From Bacteroidales bacterium (GTDB lineage: Bacteria > Bacteroidota > Bacteroidia > Bacteroidales > Azobacteroidaceae): a stretch of 8,503 bases of DNA. Numbering within the stretch: position 1 is the first letter of the stretch; each line of letters opens with the position of its first letter. The DNA lies in NCBI GenBank assembly GCA_020860885.1, contig JAJBTS010000437.1, forward strand, positions 1 to 8,503, in the 5' to 3' direction. Made by a program: the position numbers and the translations under genes. Positions 1 through 7,582 of the stretch are shown here, in pieces. Under the pieces are notes generated by a model that was given only the letters and a program-made list of their open reading frames with translations, had not been told where the DNA came from and searched no databases.

Positions 1-11
1 ATTGTAGTTTA

Positions 12-2318
12 TCAGGGTTGATATACTGTAGTTTCTTTTCCGTCCCACGACACAGCTACAATCTTTGTAGAACCTGCAGGATAAGGCACTTTTGTAGAAG
101 AGTTATCTTTTGTACCGGTTCCGGCCATTGTTAAGCGAACAACTTCCTCTCCATTGAAAGTCTTGTAAACAACCGCATTTTTCCAAACGTTATGATCAAC
201 AGTCCGGAAGTCTGTAGTTCCGGCAACACCTTCATTCAATGTACCTTCTACCGGAAGTTTCTTTTCATATATCTCCAAAGTGTTACCACTGATATAATTA
301 ATTACACCTGCCGGTTTTTTCCACTCCGGATGTTGTTTGACATAGTCTTTCACTTCCTGGCACATAGCTTCTGTTATTTTCAAAGTACCAGTTCCATAAT
401 CATCGAGTGTTTTATCAATCGGTTTTAATATCCCTGCTCTTTCGAAAAATTCCGTCAAATCAGTTTCCGTAGCTTTACAAGCTCTTTTCATAAAGTTAAC
501 CTGGTGATCTCCATTTGAAAGTCCGGCATCACTCTGTTTAATAACTTCCTCACAAATGTCGCCATACCAATCCGGTTTTCTCCATTCAGTACCTTCTGCG
601 ACTTTGAAATATAAATTAAGCTGCCACATGGGTACCAATTTCACAAAATGATCACTAGGTCCGTCTTGTCCCCATTGGAAAATCCAGTTGTCTCCTTTCA
701 ATACTCCATAGTGAAGATGCGAATTGAATCTTCCTCCTATTACACTTGCTTCACCTTCGATAGTTCTGCAATTTTCATGCTCCAGACGAAGATCAATTGT
801 AGAGTATTTTTTCTGTAAAATATATTGGGTGTAAGAAGAATAAACGTTATTAGTACATTCAGCCATTCCAATCCATTTCATTCCCGGTCTTATTTGATTT
901 ACATGCCCGAATTCATGAGCGATCCCCCAGCTGTTTCCACCTTTCACTATATTCGAAGGATTACCGATAGAGCTTAATGTCTCATATTGGAAGTTAGCTC
1001 CTACACCACCCGCAGACATGAAACCGTCTAATGTATTTCTTCCAAACATATGATTCTTAGGAACTCTGTTGTATTTAAAGAATCCCATTAATTCATACTG
1101 GTGTTCGATAATCTCATCATAGAGCTCAATCAGCCTGACACCGTCTGTAGGACAAGTCTTTTTCAATTCCGAAACGTAATAAGTCAGATTAACGTATTTT
1201 CCAACTATATCTATGTATGGGCTCGCCGCGTTTGCCAGAAGGTCTTGCCAGTCGTCATTCGTATGTTTACCCGCCACAAAAATACCATTTACTTTTCCAC
1301 CGTAAATATGGACCTTGATAGGCTCTGCGTTTTTATAATTAGCAGTAAAATAATTAATATAAGTATTTCCGGTAACAGCAGGTGTAATATAATTGACACC
1401 TGGATTCAAAGCATAAGTTCTAACCTGACCATCATCCCAGTTCCTCACTGTCAAAGAAATTTCTTCTTCTTTTGTATCCGGAACAAATACCCCTATGCTT
1501 TTTCCTGATTCCACGTATATTCCTGTTGGATTTTCGTACTGATTGTAAGTACTTGTTTTAAGTTCAGTTGCCAGATCACCGTAAGGACGGTAGGGTTGAT
1601 GAGTCTGCACACGAACAGGAGAATAATTCCCCTCCAATTGTTCTACCGCTAAATATTTGAAAAATATAGGAATACTCGGATTGCTTAAGATCTGTTCTTT
1701 AGTAACCCCCGGTTTGACTGCCGAATAAATTTCATCTACAAAAAACTGGGATAAATCAAGAGTGCTTTTATAAGTTTCGTAAAATTCCATCTCAGCACAG
1801 CTTGCAAAACCTCTTCCATCTCCTGCTCCTGATTTAACCACAAATTTAATATATTCAGGTTTCAGAAGAGGAGTAGTAAATCGAACAGTAGAAGCCGTAT
1901 TTGATCCGCCAAAATTATAGTCTTTGTATTTTACTTCTTCGCCATCCCGAAGTTTATAATAAACCTCAACTTCTTTGAAATTTCCATTAGAACCTGATGA
2001 TCTCGGATGGTAAACCAAATAATTAATTTCATTTACATCCGCTGAAAAATTGTATTGAAGAGTGACCGGGAAAGTCGTACTGCCATACGAAGAATGATAC
2101 AGTGTACCCATGTTATCATCAAATGATTTTTCGATATTTTCTCCCGATTGAAATGAAGAAGCAACTCCTCCCGAGGGTTTTATCTTTATATCGTTCATTT
2201 CCTTCAGGGTTTCACTAGGATCTATCGTATACGAAAGTGATGCTCTTTGCGCGTTTGTATTATGCGTAAAACACATAAACAAAACAACAGACAACAGTAT
2301 ATATTGAATTCTTTTCAT
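12..2318 (-). CDS. CBM32-M60 (enhancin-like) metallopeptidase, probable mucin O-glycopeptidase
   Basis: Secreted zinc peptidase of the M60-like family (PF13402), whose characterised gut members cleave mucins and other O-glycoproteins next to glycosylated Ser/Thr. Start ATG at 2318; residues 1-23 form a signal peptide (ILLSVVLFMCF, cleavage after NTNA); the cysteine in it is not in lipobox context. Residues ~35-180 are an F5/8C (CBM32-like) domain (NIEKSFDDNMGTLYHSSYG, YHPRSSGSNGNF). Residues ~190-345 are the beta-rich region that precedes M60 catalytic domains, and ~345-640 the catalytic domain. H468-E469-F470-G471-H472 bind zinc and provide the base, and E487 (MAEC) is the likely third ligand (HExxHx14E), preceded by GGVGANFQY. 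A small beta region ends the protein with no sorting tail. Length and order resemble BT4244 of Bacteroides thetaiotaomicron. The gene is intact and is the last one seen in the cluster, 33 nt after its neighbour. Family call is firm; the O-glycopeptidase activity is inferred. Confidence 0.9.
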   Translation of the reverse strand: MKRIQYILLSVVLFMCFTHNTNAQRASLSYTIDPSETLKEMNDIKIKPSGGVASSFQSGENIEKSFDDNMGTLYHSSYGSTTFPVTLQYNFSADVNEINYLVYHPRSSGSNGNFKEVEVYYKLRDGEEVKYKDYNFGGSNTASTVRFTTPLLKPEYIKFVVKSGAGDGRGFASCAEMEFYETYKSTLDLSQFFVDEIYSAVKPGVTKEQILSNPSIPIFFKYLAVEQLEGNYSPVRVQTHQPYRPYGDLATELKTSTYNQYENPTGIYVESGKSIGVFVPDTKEEEISLTVRNWDDGQVRTYALNPGVNYITPAVTGNTYINYFTANYKNAEPIKVHIYGGKVNGIFVAGKHTNDDWQDLLANAASPYIDIVGKYVNLTYYVSELKKTCPTDGVRLIELYDEIIEHQYELMGFFKYNRVPKNHMFGRNTLDGFMSAGGVGANFQYETLSSIGNPSNIVKGGNSWGIAHEFGHVNQIRPGMKWIGMAECTNNVYSSYTQYILQKKYSTIDLRLEHENCRTIEGEASVIGGRFNSHLHYGVLKGDNWIFQWGQDGPSDHFVKLVPMWQLNLYFKVAEGTEWRKPDWYGDICEEVIKQSDAGLSNGDHQVNFMKRACKATETDLTEFFERAGILKPIDKTLDDYGTGTLKITEAMCQEVKDYVKQHPEWKKPAGVINYISGNTLEIYEKKLPVEGTLNEGVAGTTDFRTVDHNVWKNAVVYKTFNGEEVVRLTMAGTGTKDNSSTKVPYPAGSTKIVAVSWDGKETTVYQP
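903..917 (-). other. HEFGH zinc-binding motif of the M60 peptidase
   Basis: Residues 468-472 read HEFGH, matching HExxH; the glutamate at residue 487 (858-860) lies 14 residues beyond the second histidine, within the spacing seen in gluzincin-type M60 peptidases. All catalytic positions expected are present, so the enzyme should be active. Confidence 0.88.
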
Positions 2319-2351
2319 CGTTATATTATAAATTTAATTGTTTAAATAAAA

Positions 2352-3566
2352 TTATTTCACTAAATACGATTTAGTTTTTCCCTGAATGGTGATCAAATAT
2401 ACTCCTATTGGAAGTTGTACATCTTTCGCAACGCGGATCCCTGAAATATGTGAAACCATATAATCGTCTGTACCTTCTACGTATATTCTTCTTTCAATGA
2501 TCTTTACTTTTACGTCTGCAAAAGGATCAGGAGTTGGGACATCCTCCATAGAAGTGCGTGGAGAAACGAGTTCGAACGCCCATGCAAATGCAGAATTCAG
2601 GAATTCAGAATTACCCGGAATTAATCCCGCAGGCTCATTTGTAAATGAAGCATTTAAATAGCCTGTGACATTTTGAGAATCCAAACCGGATATTTTAAAT
2701 TGATTCCTATCAATAAAGGTAAGTGTCCAGCCATTACTATTTTCTATATCATCTGTTGACTGCGCATTGAAATAACCATTGTAATCGAACGCTGTCTGGA
2801 TAATATTACCTGTTTGTCTATTTACAAAAAATACATTATTGTTTGTAGCATTTTCAGGTTTAATTACTTTCCATTGCTGGAATTTACTTTTTTCTTCATC
2901 CTGTTCTTTTGCCAGAACTTCAAATTTTACCGGGGAAGATTCGTCAGCATTTATATCGGTAATACATGCCTGATCTTTTGCCAAAGTCGGTTCTGCCGAT
3001 TTAATATAATACCATATATCCTTTGTATCACTTATTTCAGGAGTCGTATTATCGTACAGAAGGAAAGAATAAGACCCGTTATCGGTAGATCCGAAAGTAG
3101 AAGCCATAATCACATATTCCATATTAGATCCGGCCCCCGCCTGAACCGCATATCTCCCTGAGCTGGATTTGATTAACCAATTGTTTTTATACTCCACCAA
3201 TTCCCAGGTAACAGAAGACGAATCCACTGCGGTAATGATCTCTGCATTCTTCGCACTGTCAAAACGAGTATCCAATTGCTTATTTCCTTGTCGACTGATA
3301 ATAGTATAAGACCCGTCATCATTTTTTTCAAAACGCCATAAATAACGGTTTCTCGATCCTACAATTTCCGAGAATAACTTCCCGTAAACATCACTACCGT
3401 TCAGATGGAAGATTCTTCCTGCACGTAAATCGGATCCTTTCACCTGAAAATAATACCATACGGGCTTTTCCGCGGTACTCGCTTCCGGTAATACTGCCTG
3501 AGCCGATATCTTTTGACTAAAAACGGCCAACAGACTAAATAAAATTAATAAAACTCTTTTTTTCAT
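2352..3566 (-). CDS. Secreted protein with duplicated ricin-like domains and a sorting-like C-terminal tail
   Basis: No enzyme motif is recognised. Start ATG at 3566; residues 1-22 form a signal peptide (LLILFSLLAVF, cleavage after KISA), without a lipobox cysteine. Two similar units follow: ~36-172, beginning VWYYFQVKG, and ~184-335, beginning IWYYIKSAE. Both contain a W-F/V-x-x-beta-strand block followed by an R-Q-x-G-N repeat (YTIISRQGNKQLDT and VFFVNRQTGNIIQT), the pattern of ricin-type beta-trefoil lectin domains. After a Pro-rich linker (EDVPTPDPFAD) comes a ~50-residue module ending in LPIGVYLITIQGKTKSYLVK, which resembles short type IX secretion (Por-type) or DUF6383 C-terminal tails. 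It therefore looks like an exported, possibly surface-held, carbohydrate-binding accessory for the two enzymes on either side. It lies 94 nt after GH31 and 33 nt before the peptidase gene. Ricin-like fold and ligand are inference. Confidence 0.7.
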   Translation of the reverse strand: MKKRVLLILFSLLAVFSQKISAQAVLPEASTAEKPVWYYFQVKGSDLRAGRIFHLNGSDVYGKLFSEIVGSRNRYLWRFEKNDDGSYTIISRQGNKQLDTRFDSAKNAEIITAVDSSSVTWELVEYKNNWLIKSSSGRYAVQAGAGSNMEYVIMASTFGSTDNGSYSFLLYDNTTPEISDTKDIWYYIKSAEPTLAKDQACITDINADESSPVKFEVLAKEQDEEKSKFQQWKVIKPENATNNNVFFVNRQTGNIIQTAFDYNGYFNAQSTDDIENSNGWTLTFIDRNQFKISGLDSQNVTGYLNASFTNEPAGLIPGNSEFLNSAFAWAFELVSPRTSMEDVPTPDPFADVKVKIIERRIYVEGTDDYMVSHISGIRVAKDVQLPIGVYLITIQGKTKSYLVK

Positions 3567-3660
3567 GGATTATATATAATTTAAAGTAATAAAATATCTC
3601 TTAGCTGAATTACAAAAAACATTCCTCTTTTTAATAACCTTATGTATGGAATTAAAGAGA
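3567..3660 (-). other. 94-nt gap between GH31 and the ricin-like protein gene
   Basis: AT-rich spacer. A 6-bp inverted repeat (CTCTTT at 3625-3630 with AAAGAG at 3654-3659, loop 23 nt) lies just after the GH31 stop codon. It is followed on the minus strand by a T-rich stretch, but the loop is long and the stem short, so it is a poor terminator. No TAnnTTTG element at the right distance from a TTG was found. Read-through from the upstream promoter is the simplest assumption. Confidence 0.35.
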
Positions 3661-5781
3661 TTAAAATTTAACTGCTTTAAGTTCTTTATCGACAAGGATT
3701 CCATCTTCAATTTTCAGATCAAATCTCAACTTCCTTTTTGCTGTAAATTTAATGATGAATAAATCTTCAGAACCTTCCAATGCTTCCTGGTCACCAATAT
3801 TGACGAAAGTAGGATACAAAGCTTTTACCCCATTTGTATGAAGCCTATCGTTTGTTAAATTCTCCATAGACTTCATATTTAATCTCTCTATTCCGGCATA
3901 TTCATAATCCAGAGGATTATAAGTCAACGCAAAACTAAGAGCATTTACAGAAACTAAGTTATTCCCTTTAACTCTTACTTCAATACTTTCACCTGCATTG
4001 TAGTCTTGTTTTGCTGTACTTATCTGAATAGATCCGGAAACAGTTTGGATTGTATCTTTACCGACGCCTCCATCCAACTGTGTAGTTACCAGAGAAATAT
4101 CATAAGCATCGATCAGATCGTTCTTGTTAATGTCGCCATTGCTGATATAACCTTCAAAATCAGCGTCTCCTCTCCTCAAGCCGGTATAGTTGGTATAAGA
4201 AGTTAAATCGTTCCTATCAATTTTTCCATCGTTATTGATATCTCCCGGAATGTAACTTTCCGTACCCGGAACTTTGAATACATACAATTCTCTTCCGGAT
4301 CCAAAATTACCTGCAGCTTCTGTAACATCTATTTTAATAAAACGGGCAGTAGGTTGATCCGTAAATGTAAATATTTTCACATCGGTATTCTTTTCCCATT
4401 CAAAATTTCCGGCTTCTATCCAGTTTTCTTTATCCATACTATAAGAAATACTACCTTTAAGAAGAGTTCCGTTACCAGCACCTTCTCTCGGTAAATAATG
4501 GAATTTATCCAATTTATTGATCGTCTTCAAATCTAAGATCATATTAAAAGGTACAGCTACCGTATCCCATTTGGTATGCCATAGATTACCTTCATCAAAG
4601 TCAAACAATCTGTTAATACCTGAGCCTCCCTGGTTCTTTACAGATGTAGATCCTTCGATACCCTGAATTGCAAATTCCAAAGGATTCGATTTAGTCGTTG
4701 CCTCAAAGGTTGACCACTCCGAGTAACCGTCTTTGTTTGCTGCCCGGATTTTGAATGTATACGTTTTTTCAGCTTCTAAGCCATCAAATACCAATTCAGT
4801 ATCTTTAATAGTCGAATAAAGCATATTATTAAATTCGATTTCATAAAAATCCGCATTATTAACAGCATTCCAGGTAGGTTTTACAGTATAAGCCTGTGTA
4901 TTCTCTTCTGTTACCTGAGCCAAAGGAGCATTTAAGGAACCAGTAGAGATACGATACGTATCGGCCGGCTCAAACTTATAGTTTTCTACAGTAAGGACTG
5001 TCGCATTCGCTGTTATATCGGTTGAGGCTAATTTTACCAATACCTGAGGATTTTTGATGATTACCTGTTTTGCGAACTCACTACCCGGAGTAGCAAATTT
5101 ATTCAGGTTGGGAGTCGGATTATAGAAGAAGACATTCTCTCTTTTTTCAAAATCTTCTAATGAAACTACTTCAGATAATTTTACTTTATTCTTACCTATT
5201 TTCACTTCTACCTTTTTAGGTTTTTCTGTTACATTGATTCTGAATTCGGTACCTTTATTTTTAACAAATCCGTTAAACTCACCCTGGGCAGGATGGATCG
5301 TAACTGAGAGTTTGTTTTTCTTATCTACTTCTGATTCTATCAAGGTTGTTACGCCTTTTCCCCAGCGGTATTCTTCCGTAATACCGTCATCATCATATTC
5401 CGTAAAGGAAGTACTTCCATACGGATATAATTCGTAGATTCGCCGGTTTTCATCAATTTCGCTTACGTTATTATTTGGATTAACCATTGGAATAATTGCA
5501 CCTGCTTTCACAAACACGGGCAATTTCCATAATGGAGACTCATAATTATTAATAATACAGTCTCCCTGATATTTTTCTCCTGTGAAGTAATCGATCCAGA
5601 TACCTTCCGGTAAATAAATACCATTACGGATATCGTTTCCGTTTTCATCTGCCTTCGTTTCCTGATAGATAGGAGCTACTAAAAAAAGAAGGACCATACA
5701 TAAATTGATATTGTGTAGCTTTTCCCAGGGTATACGGATTTGGATATTCGAGGAACATAGCACGAATCTGCGGCAAACCAT
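3661..5781 (-). CDS. GH31 glycosidase, C-terminal part: beta domains, FN3, CBM32, dockerin, cohesin-like
   Basis: Continuation of the preceding gene in the +1 frame, not a separate protein. The first ~33 codons from the ATG at 5781 are out-of-frame noise overlapping the catalytic ORF; real homology begins at FLVAPIYQETK (~5685), which follows MYGPSF directly in GH31 proteins. There is no signal peptide, so translation from 5781 would give a cytoplasmic fragment without an active site. Domains in this ORF's numbering: GH31 C-terminal beta-sandwich and DUF5110-like domain ~34-250 (YLPEGIWIDYFTGE, PVFVKAGAIIPM); fibronectin type III ~280-365; F5/8C (CBM32-like) ~366-507; type I dockerin ~511-570; cohesin-like ~583-706. 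With one T removed, the joined protein would be 1285 residues, with these domains shifted by +579. A 94-nt gap separates it from the next gene. The domain calls are firm except the cohesin, which is probable. Confidence 0.85.
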   Translation of the reverse strand: MVCRRFVLCSSNIQIRIPWEKLHNINLCMVLLFLVAPIYQETKADENGNDIRNGIYLPEGIWIDYFTGEKYQGDCIINNYESPLWKLPVFVKAGAIIPMVNPNNNVSEIDENRRIYELYPYGSTSFTEYDDDGITEEYRWGKGVTTLIESEVDKKNKLSVTIHPAQGEFNGFVKNKGTEFRINVTEKPKKVEVKIGKNKVKLSEVVSLEDFEKRENVFFYNPTPNLNKFATPGSEFAKQVIIKNPQVLVKLASTDITANATVLTVENYKFEPADTYRISTGSLNAPLAQVTEENTQAYTVKPTWNAVNNADFYEIEFNNMLYSTIKDTELVFDGLEAEKTYTFKIRAANKDGYSEWSTFEATTKSNPLEFAIQGIEGSTSVKNQGGSGINRLFDFDEGNLWHTKWDTVAVPFNMILDLKTINKLDKFHYLPREGAGNGTLLKGSISYSMDKENWIEAGNFEWEKNTDVKIFTFTDQPTARFIKIDVTEAAGNFGSGRELYVFKVPGTESYIPGDINNDGKIDRNDLTSYTNYTGLRRGDADFEGYISNGDINKNDLIDAYDISLVTTQLDGGVGKDTIQTVSGSIQISTAKQDYNAGESIEVRVKGNNLVSVNALSFALTYNPLDYEYAGIERLNMKSMENLTNDRLHTNGVKALYPTFVNIGDQEALEGSEDLFIIKFTAKRKLRFDLKIEDGILVDKELKAVKF
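3664..4035 (-). other. Cohesin-like domain at the C terminus of the GH31 protein
   Basis: About 124 residues with the cohesin-type beta pattern: GSIQISTAKQDYNAGESIEV at the start, VNALSFALTYNPLDYEYAG in the middle and EDLFIIKFTAKRK near the end. It follows the dockerin with a linker of about 12 residues and ends the protein. It could instead be another beta-sandwich accessory domain of the same superfamily. Confidence 0.6.
4072..4251 (-). other. Type I dockerin domain within the GH31 protein
   Basis: Two EF-hand-like calcium loops are complete. The first is GDINNDGKIDRNDL, with ligands D, N, D and D at positions 1, 3, 5 and 12; the second is GDINKNDLIDAYDI, with D, N, N and D at the same positions. 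They are about 36 residues apart. Dockerins bind cohesins; outside cellulosomes they occur in single enzymes whose partner is often unknown. Confidence 0.85.
4261..4686 (-). other. CBM32/F5-8C-like domain within the GH31 protein
   Basis: About 142 residues with the discoidin-fold pattern: NRLFDFDEGNLWHTKW near the start, a YLPREGAGNGT loop, YSMDKENWIEAG in the middle and ARFIKIDVTEAAGNFG near the end. Such domains in this position usually bind terminal galacto-configured sugars. The loop resembles that of the CBM32-like domain in the M60 peptidase of the same cluster (HPRSSGSNGNF). Confidence 0.75.
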
Positions 5782-7519
5782 CTACCGACTCTTTAGCAAT
5801 ACTATAAGCATACGGTACGATTTCCGATTTCATTTTCAGATACCAGCGATTGATAGAAGTAGCCGGTTCACCTAAAGCATGAGGGTATTTTTCATTGGCT
5901 CCCCAACCGTCCATATTTAGTTCCATAGGAGTAAAAGTCTTCCACTGAAAATCCCTGGTATTAACAGCCAGGTTCTTTCCTCCGAAAATACCATCCATAT
6001 CGGAAGAAATATTCGGCTGACCGGACAATCCTGATCCTATGTAAGTAGGTATATGGAAACGGATGTATTCCCATTGTCCGCCTGTCTGATCACCCGACCA
6101 TATACCGGCATACCTTTGAGTTCCGGCCCAACCATCTAAGGAAATAATAAAAGGACGGGCATTGTTCCCATAGTAAGTCATAATCTGAGCCACATCGGTA
6201 ATTCCGTTCAATCCGAAAGAATATCCGGCACCCACCCATGCAACATCCGTTTTCAGGACACGCACTTTCGCATCCCGGACTTCTTTTACGATATCCCGTT
6301 GCAATAAAGCGCTTACTTCCGGTTTCGGATGAAGATCCGATTGTGTCCATAAACCAATCTTCACTCCTTTCTTTTCCGCATAGTCTGCCAAGCTTCTCAG
6401 ATTTTGAATATTACCATCCAAAGTCTCCGTCTGTCCATAACCGGCTCCATATCCATCATTAGGCAAAAGCCATCCTAACGGCATATCATGAGTATTATAA
6501 CGATCAATAACCGCACGGCCTGAAAACTGGTAATTATTTAATTCTCCATTGAGAGATTCTTTTATACCTCCTTCGGTTTCTTTAGAACTCTCTTTGTATT
6601 TTTTTCCATCTTCAAACAAAATACCTTTCTCCTCATCCTCCGTCCAGTAATCACGGTTGTAAGCATTCAGGTGACCCTGATAAAGACCAAACTTAGGAAT
6701 CAACACCGGGTTTCCCGTCAGTTGATAAAAATCGTTCAATAAAGCTACCGCTCCATTATTTACCATAAAGAACACATCCAGATAATCTGTTTCATGATAG
6801 AGGGAAGTAATCCCTTTTTCTTTAGCCCCGAAATTATAAAATCCTTTTTTAAAGGTATGCCACATCATTCCATATCCGTTCGTCGACCAGTAAAAAGGAG
6901 TTGGAGAAGCAACTCCGCCATCGGTCCAGCTATTCTGGTTTTCAATAGCAATTGCTTTACCTTTATGAGAAAAACGACCGTTTTGAACACCCCCTCCATA
7001 GAAATATTCTTCGGAATTTTCTTTCAGAGTCAATGTAACTTTATTTTTCTCAAATCCGACCGGTTGAAGAGTTTCAAAAGCGACGGAATTGGTGTTGAGG
7101 TTTAAGACTTTAAAAAGGGAAGTATTTTTATTTAATTGTATTTCTATTTTTCCAGTCTTGATAGAAATCGTATTATTATTGTCCTTCACTTCCAGAGAAG
7201 AAACTTTTCTCCTGGGATTGTCCACCAGAATCTTAGCTTCGGGTTTTGCTTCCGGATCCCGTAGGATCCCTCCTGAATTGTCCTGAAAAAGCCTGAAGAT
7301 ATTTTCTCCGTAAAAATCAAACGTCATACGTTGATTATTGGATAGTAATACTTCTACAGTAATCGGATTGATTTTTTGTGCGCTGACAATCTTTATACTT
7401 TCTTGTAAGGATTCGTTCGTTTTATTAGTTTCTATCTGTGCATTTACAGGAATAGAAGAAAAGAAGAAAAACAGCACAAATAACAGCGCAATAGCTTTAG
7501 GAGTAACACAGTTTTTCAT
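5645..7519 (-). CDS. GH31 glycosidase, N-terminal and catalytic part (frameshifted; alpha-N-acetylgalactosaminidase-like)
   Basis: Secreted or periplasmic alpha-glycosidase of family GH31. Start ATG at 7519; residues 1-27 form a signal peptide (hydrophobic core LLFVLFFFF, cleavage after PVNA), with no lipobox cysteine. Residues ~40-265 are the N-terminal beta-sandwich and ~270-605 the (beta/alpha)8 barrel. D425 in LKTDVAWVGAG is the expected nucleophile and D477 in YAGIWSGDQTGG the expected acid/base. The signatures MPLGWLLPNDGYGAGYGQ and KTDVAWVGAGYSFGLNG differ from ordinary alpha-glucosidases and, from memory, match the GH31 subgroup of alpha-N-acetylgalactosaminidases that act on GalNAc-Ser/Thr (GH31_18); this assignment is inference. 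A charged insert lies at ~291-330. The frame is lost after F612 in a T7 run, giving 12 spurious residues and a stop at 5645. The C-terminal beta domains, which GH31 enzymes normally need, continue in the next frame. First gene of the putative operon. Confidence 0.85.
   Translation of the reverse strand: MKNCVTPKAIALLFVLFFFFSSIPVNAQIETNKTNESLQESIKIVSAQKINPITVEVLLSNNQRMTFDFYGENIFRLFQDNSGGILRDPEAKPEAKILVDNPRRKVSSLEVKDNNNTISIKTGKIEIQLNKNTSLFKVLNLNTNSVAFETLQPVGFEKNKVTLTLKENSEEYFYGGGVQNGRFSHKGKAIAIENQNSWTDGGVASPTPFYWSTNGYGMMWHTFKKGFYNFGAKEKGITSLYHETDYLDVFFMVNNGAVALLNDFYQLTGNPVLIPKFGLYQGHLNAYNRDYWTEDEEKGILFEDGKKYKESSKETEGGIKESLNGELNNYQFSGRAVIDRYNTHDMPLGWLLPNDGYGAGYGQTETLDGNIQNLRSLADYAEKKGVKIGLWTQSDLHPKPEVSALLQRDIVKEVRDAKVRVLKTDVAWVGAGYSFGLNGITDVAQIMTYYGNNARPFIISLDGWAGTQRYAGIWSGDQTGGQWEYIRFHIPTYIGSGLSGQPNISSDMDGIFGGKNLAVNTRDFQWKTFTPMELNMDGWGANEKYPHALGEPATSINRWYLKMKSEIVPYAYSIAKESVDGLPQIRAMFLEYPNPYTLGKATQYQFMYGPSFFSSSYLSGNEGR
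5681..5687 (-). other. Frameshift site: T7 run splitting the GH31 gene
   Basis: On the minus strand, the sequence GGTCCTTC is followed by seven T and then AGTAGCTCC. With six T it would read GPSF-LVAPIY, the expected GH31 sequence; with seven it reads GPSFFSSSYL and stops 12 residues later. This is the only lesion seen in 3.86 kb of otherwise clean coding sequence. Candidate explanations are a homopolymer sequencing error, a genuine recent mutation, or a slippage-prone on/off switch. Confidence 0.85.
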
Positions 7520-7553
7520 GATATATGTAATATGATTATTAAATCGAATAATA

Positions 7554-7574
7554 AAAAGCTTTATTTTAGCTTTT
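7554..7574 (-). other. Short inverted repeat in the leader (AAAAGCT / AGCTTTT)
   Basis: A perfect 7-bp inverted repeat with a 7-nt loop; on the minus strand it is followed by T-rich sequence. It could be a weak intrinsic terminator for the regulator gene, a 5' stem on the operon mRNA, or chance in AT-rich DNA. With only two G-C pairs per stem it would be weak. It sits just downstream of the proposed promoter, which argues slightly for an mRNA leader element rather than a terminator. Confidence 0.3.
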
Positions 7575-7582
7575 CAAGCTTG

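Noticed and set aside
1101..1508. Plus-strand 135-codon ORF inside the M60 gene
   Set aside because: It lies wholly antisense to a well-supported domain, has no recognisable motif or control signals, and is rich in Cys/Ile/Phe as expected of a shadow frame.
2814..3161. Plus-strand 115-codon ORF antisense to the ricin-like gene
   Set aside because: Phe/Ile/Cys-rich composition typical of a reverse-strand shadow; no promoter or homology seen.
3625..3659. Intrinsic terminator after the GH31 gene
   Set aside because: The stem is 6 bp and AT-rich with a 23-nt loop, so it is unlikely to end transcription.
5681..5689. Programmed -1 ribosomal frameshift on the T7 run
   Set aside because: Reaching the downstream frame needs +1 (or -2), not -1, so a classic slippery heptamer shift does not produce the full-length protein.
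5645..5781. Two separate overlapping genes for the GH31 region
   Set aside because: The GH31 fold continues residue for residue across the overlap once one T is removed, and the second ORF begins with ~33 unrelated codons and has no signal peptide. One broken gene explains this better.
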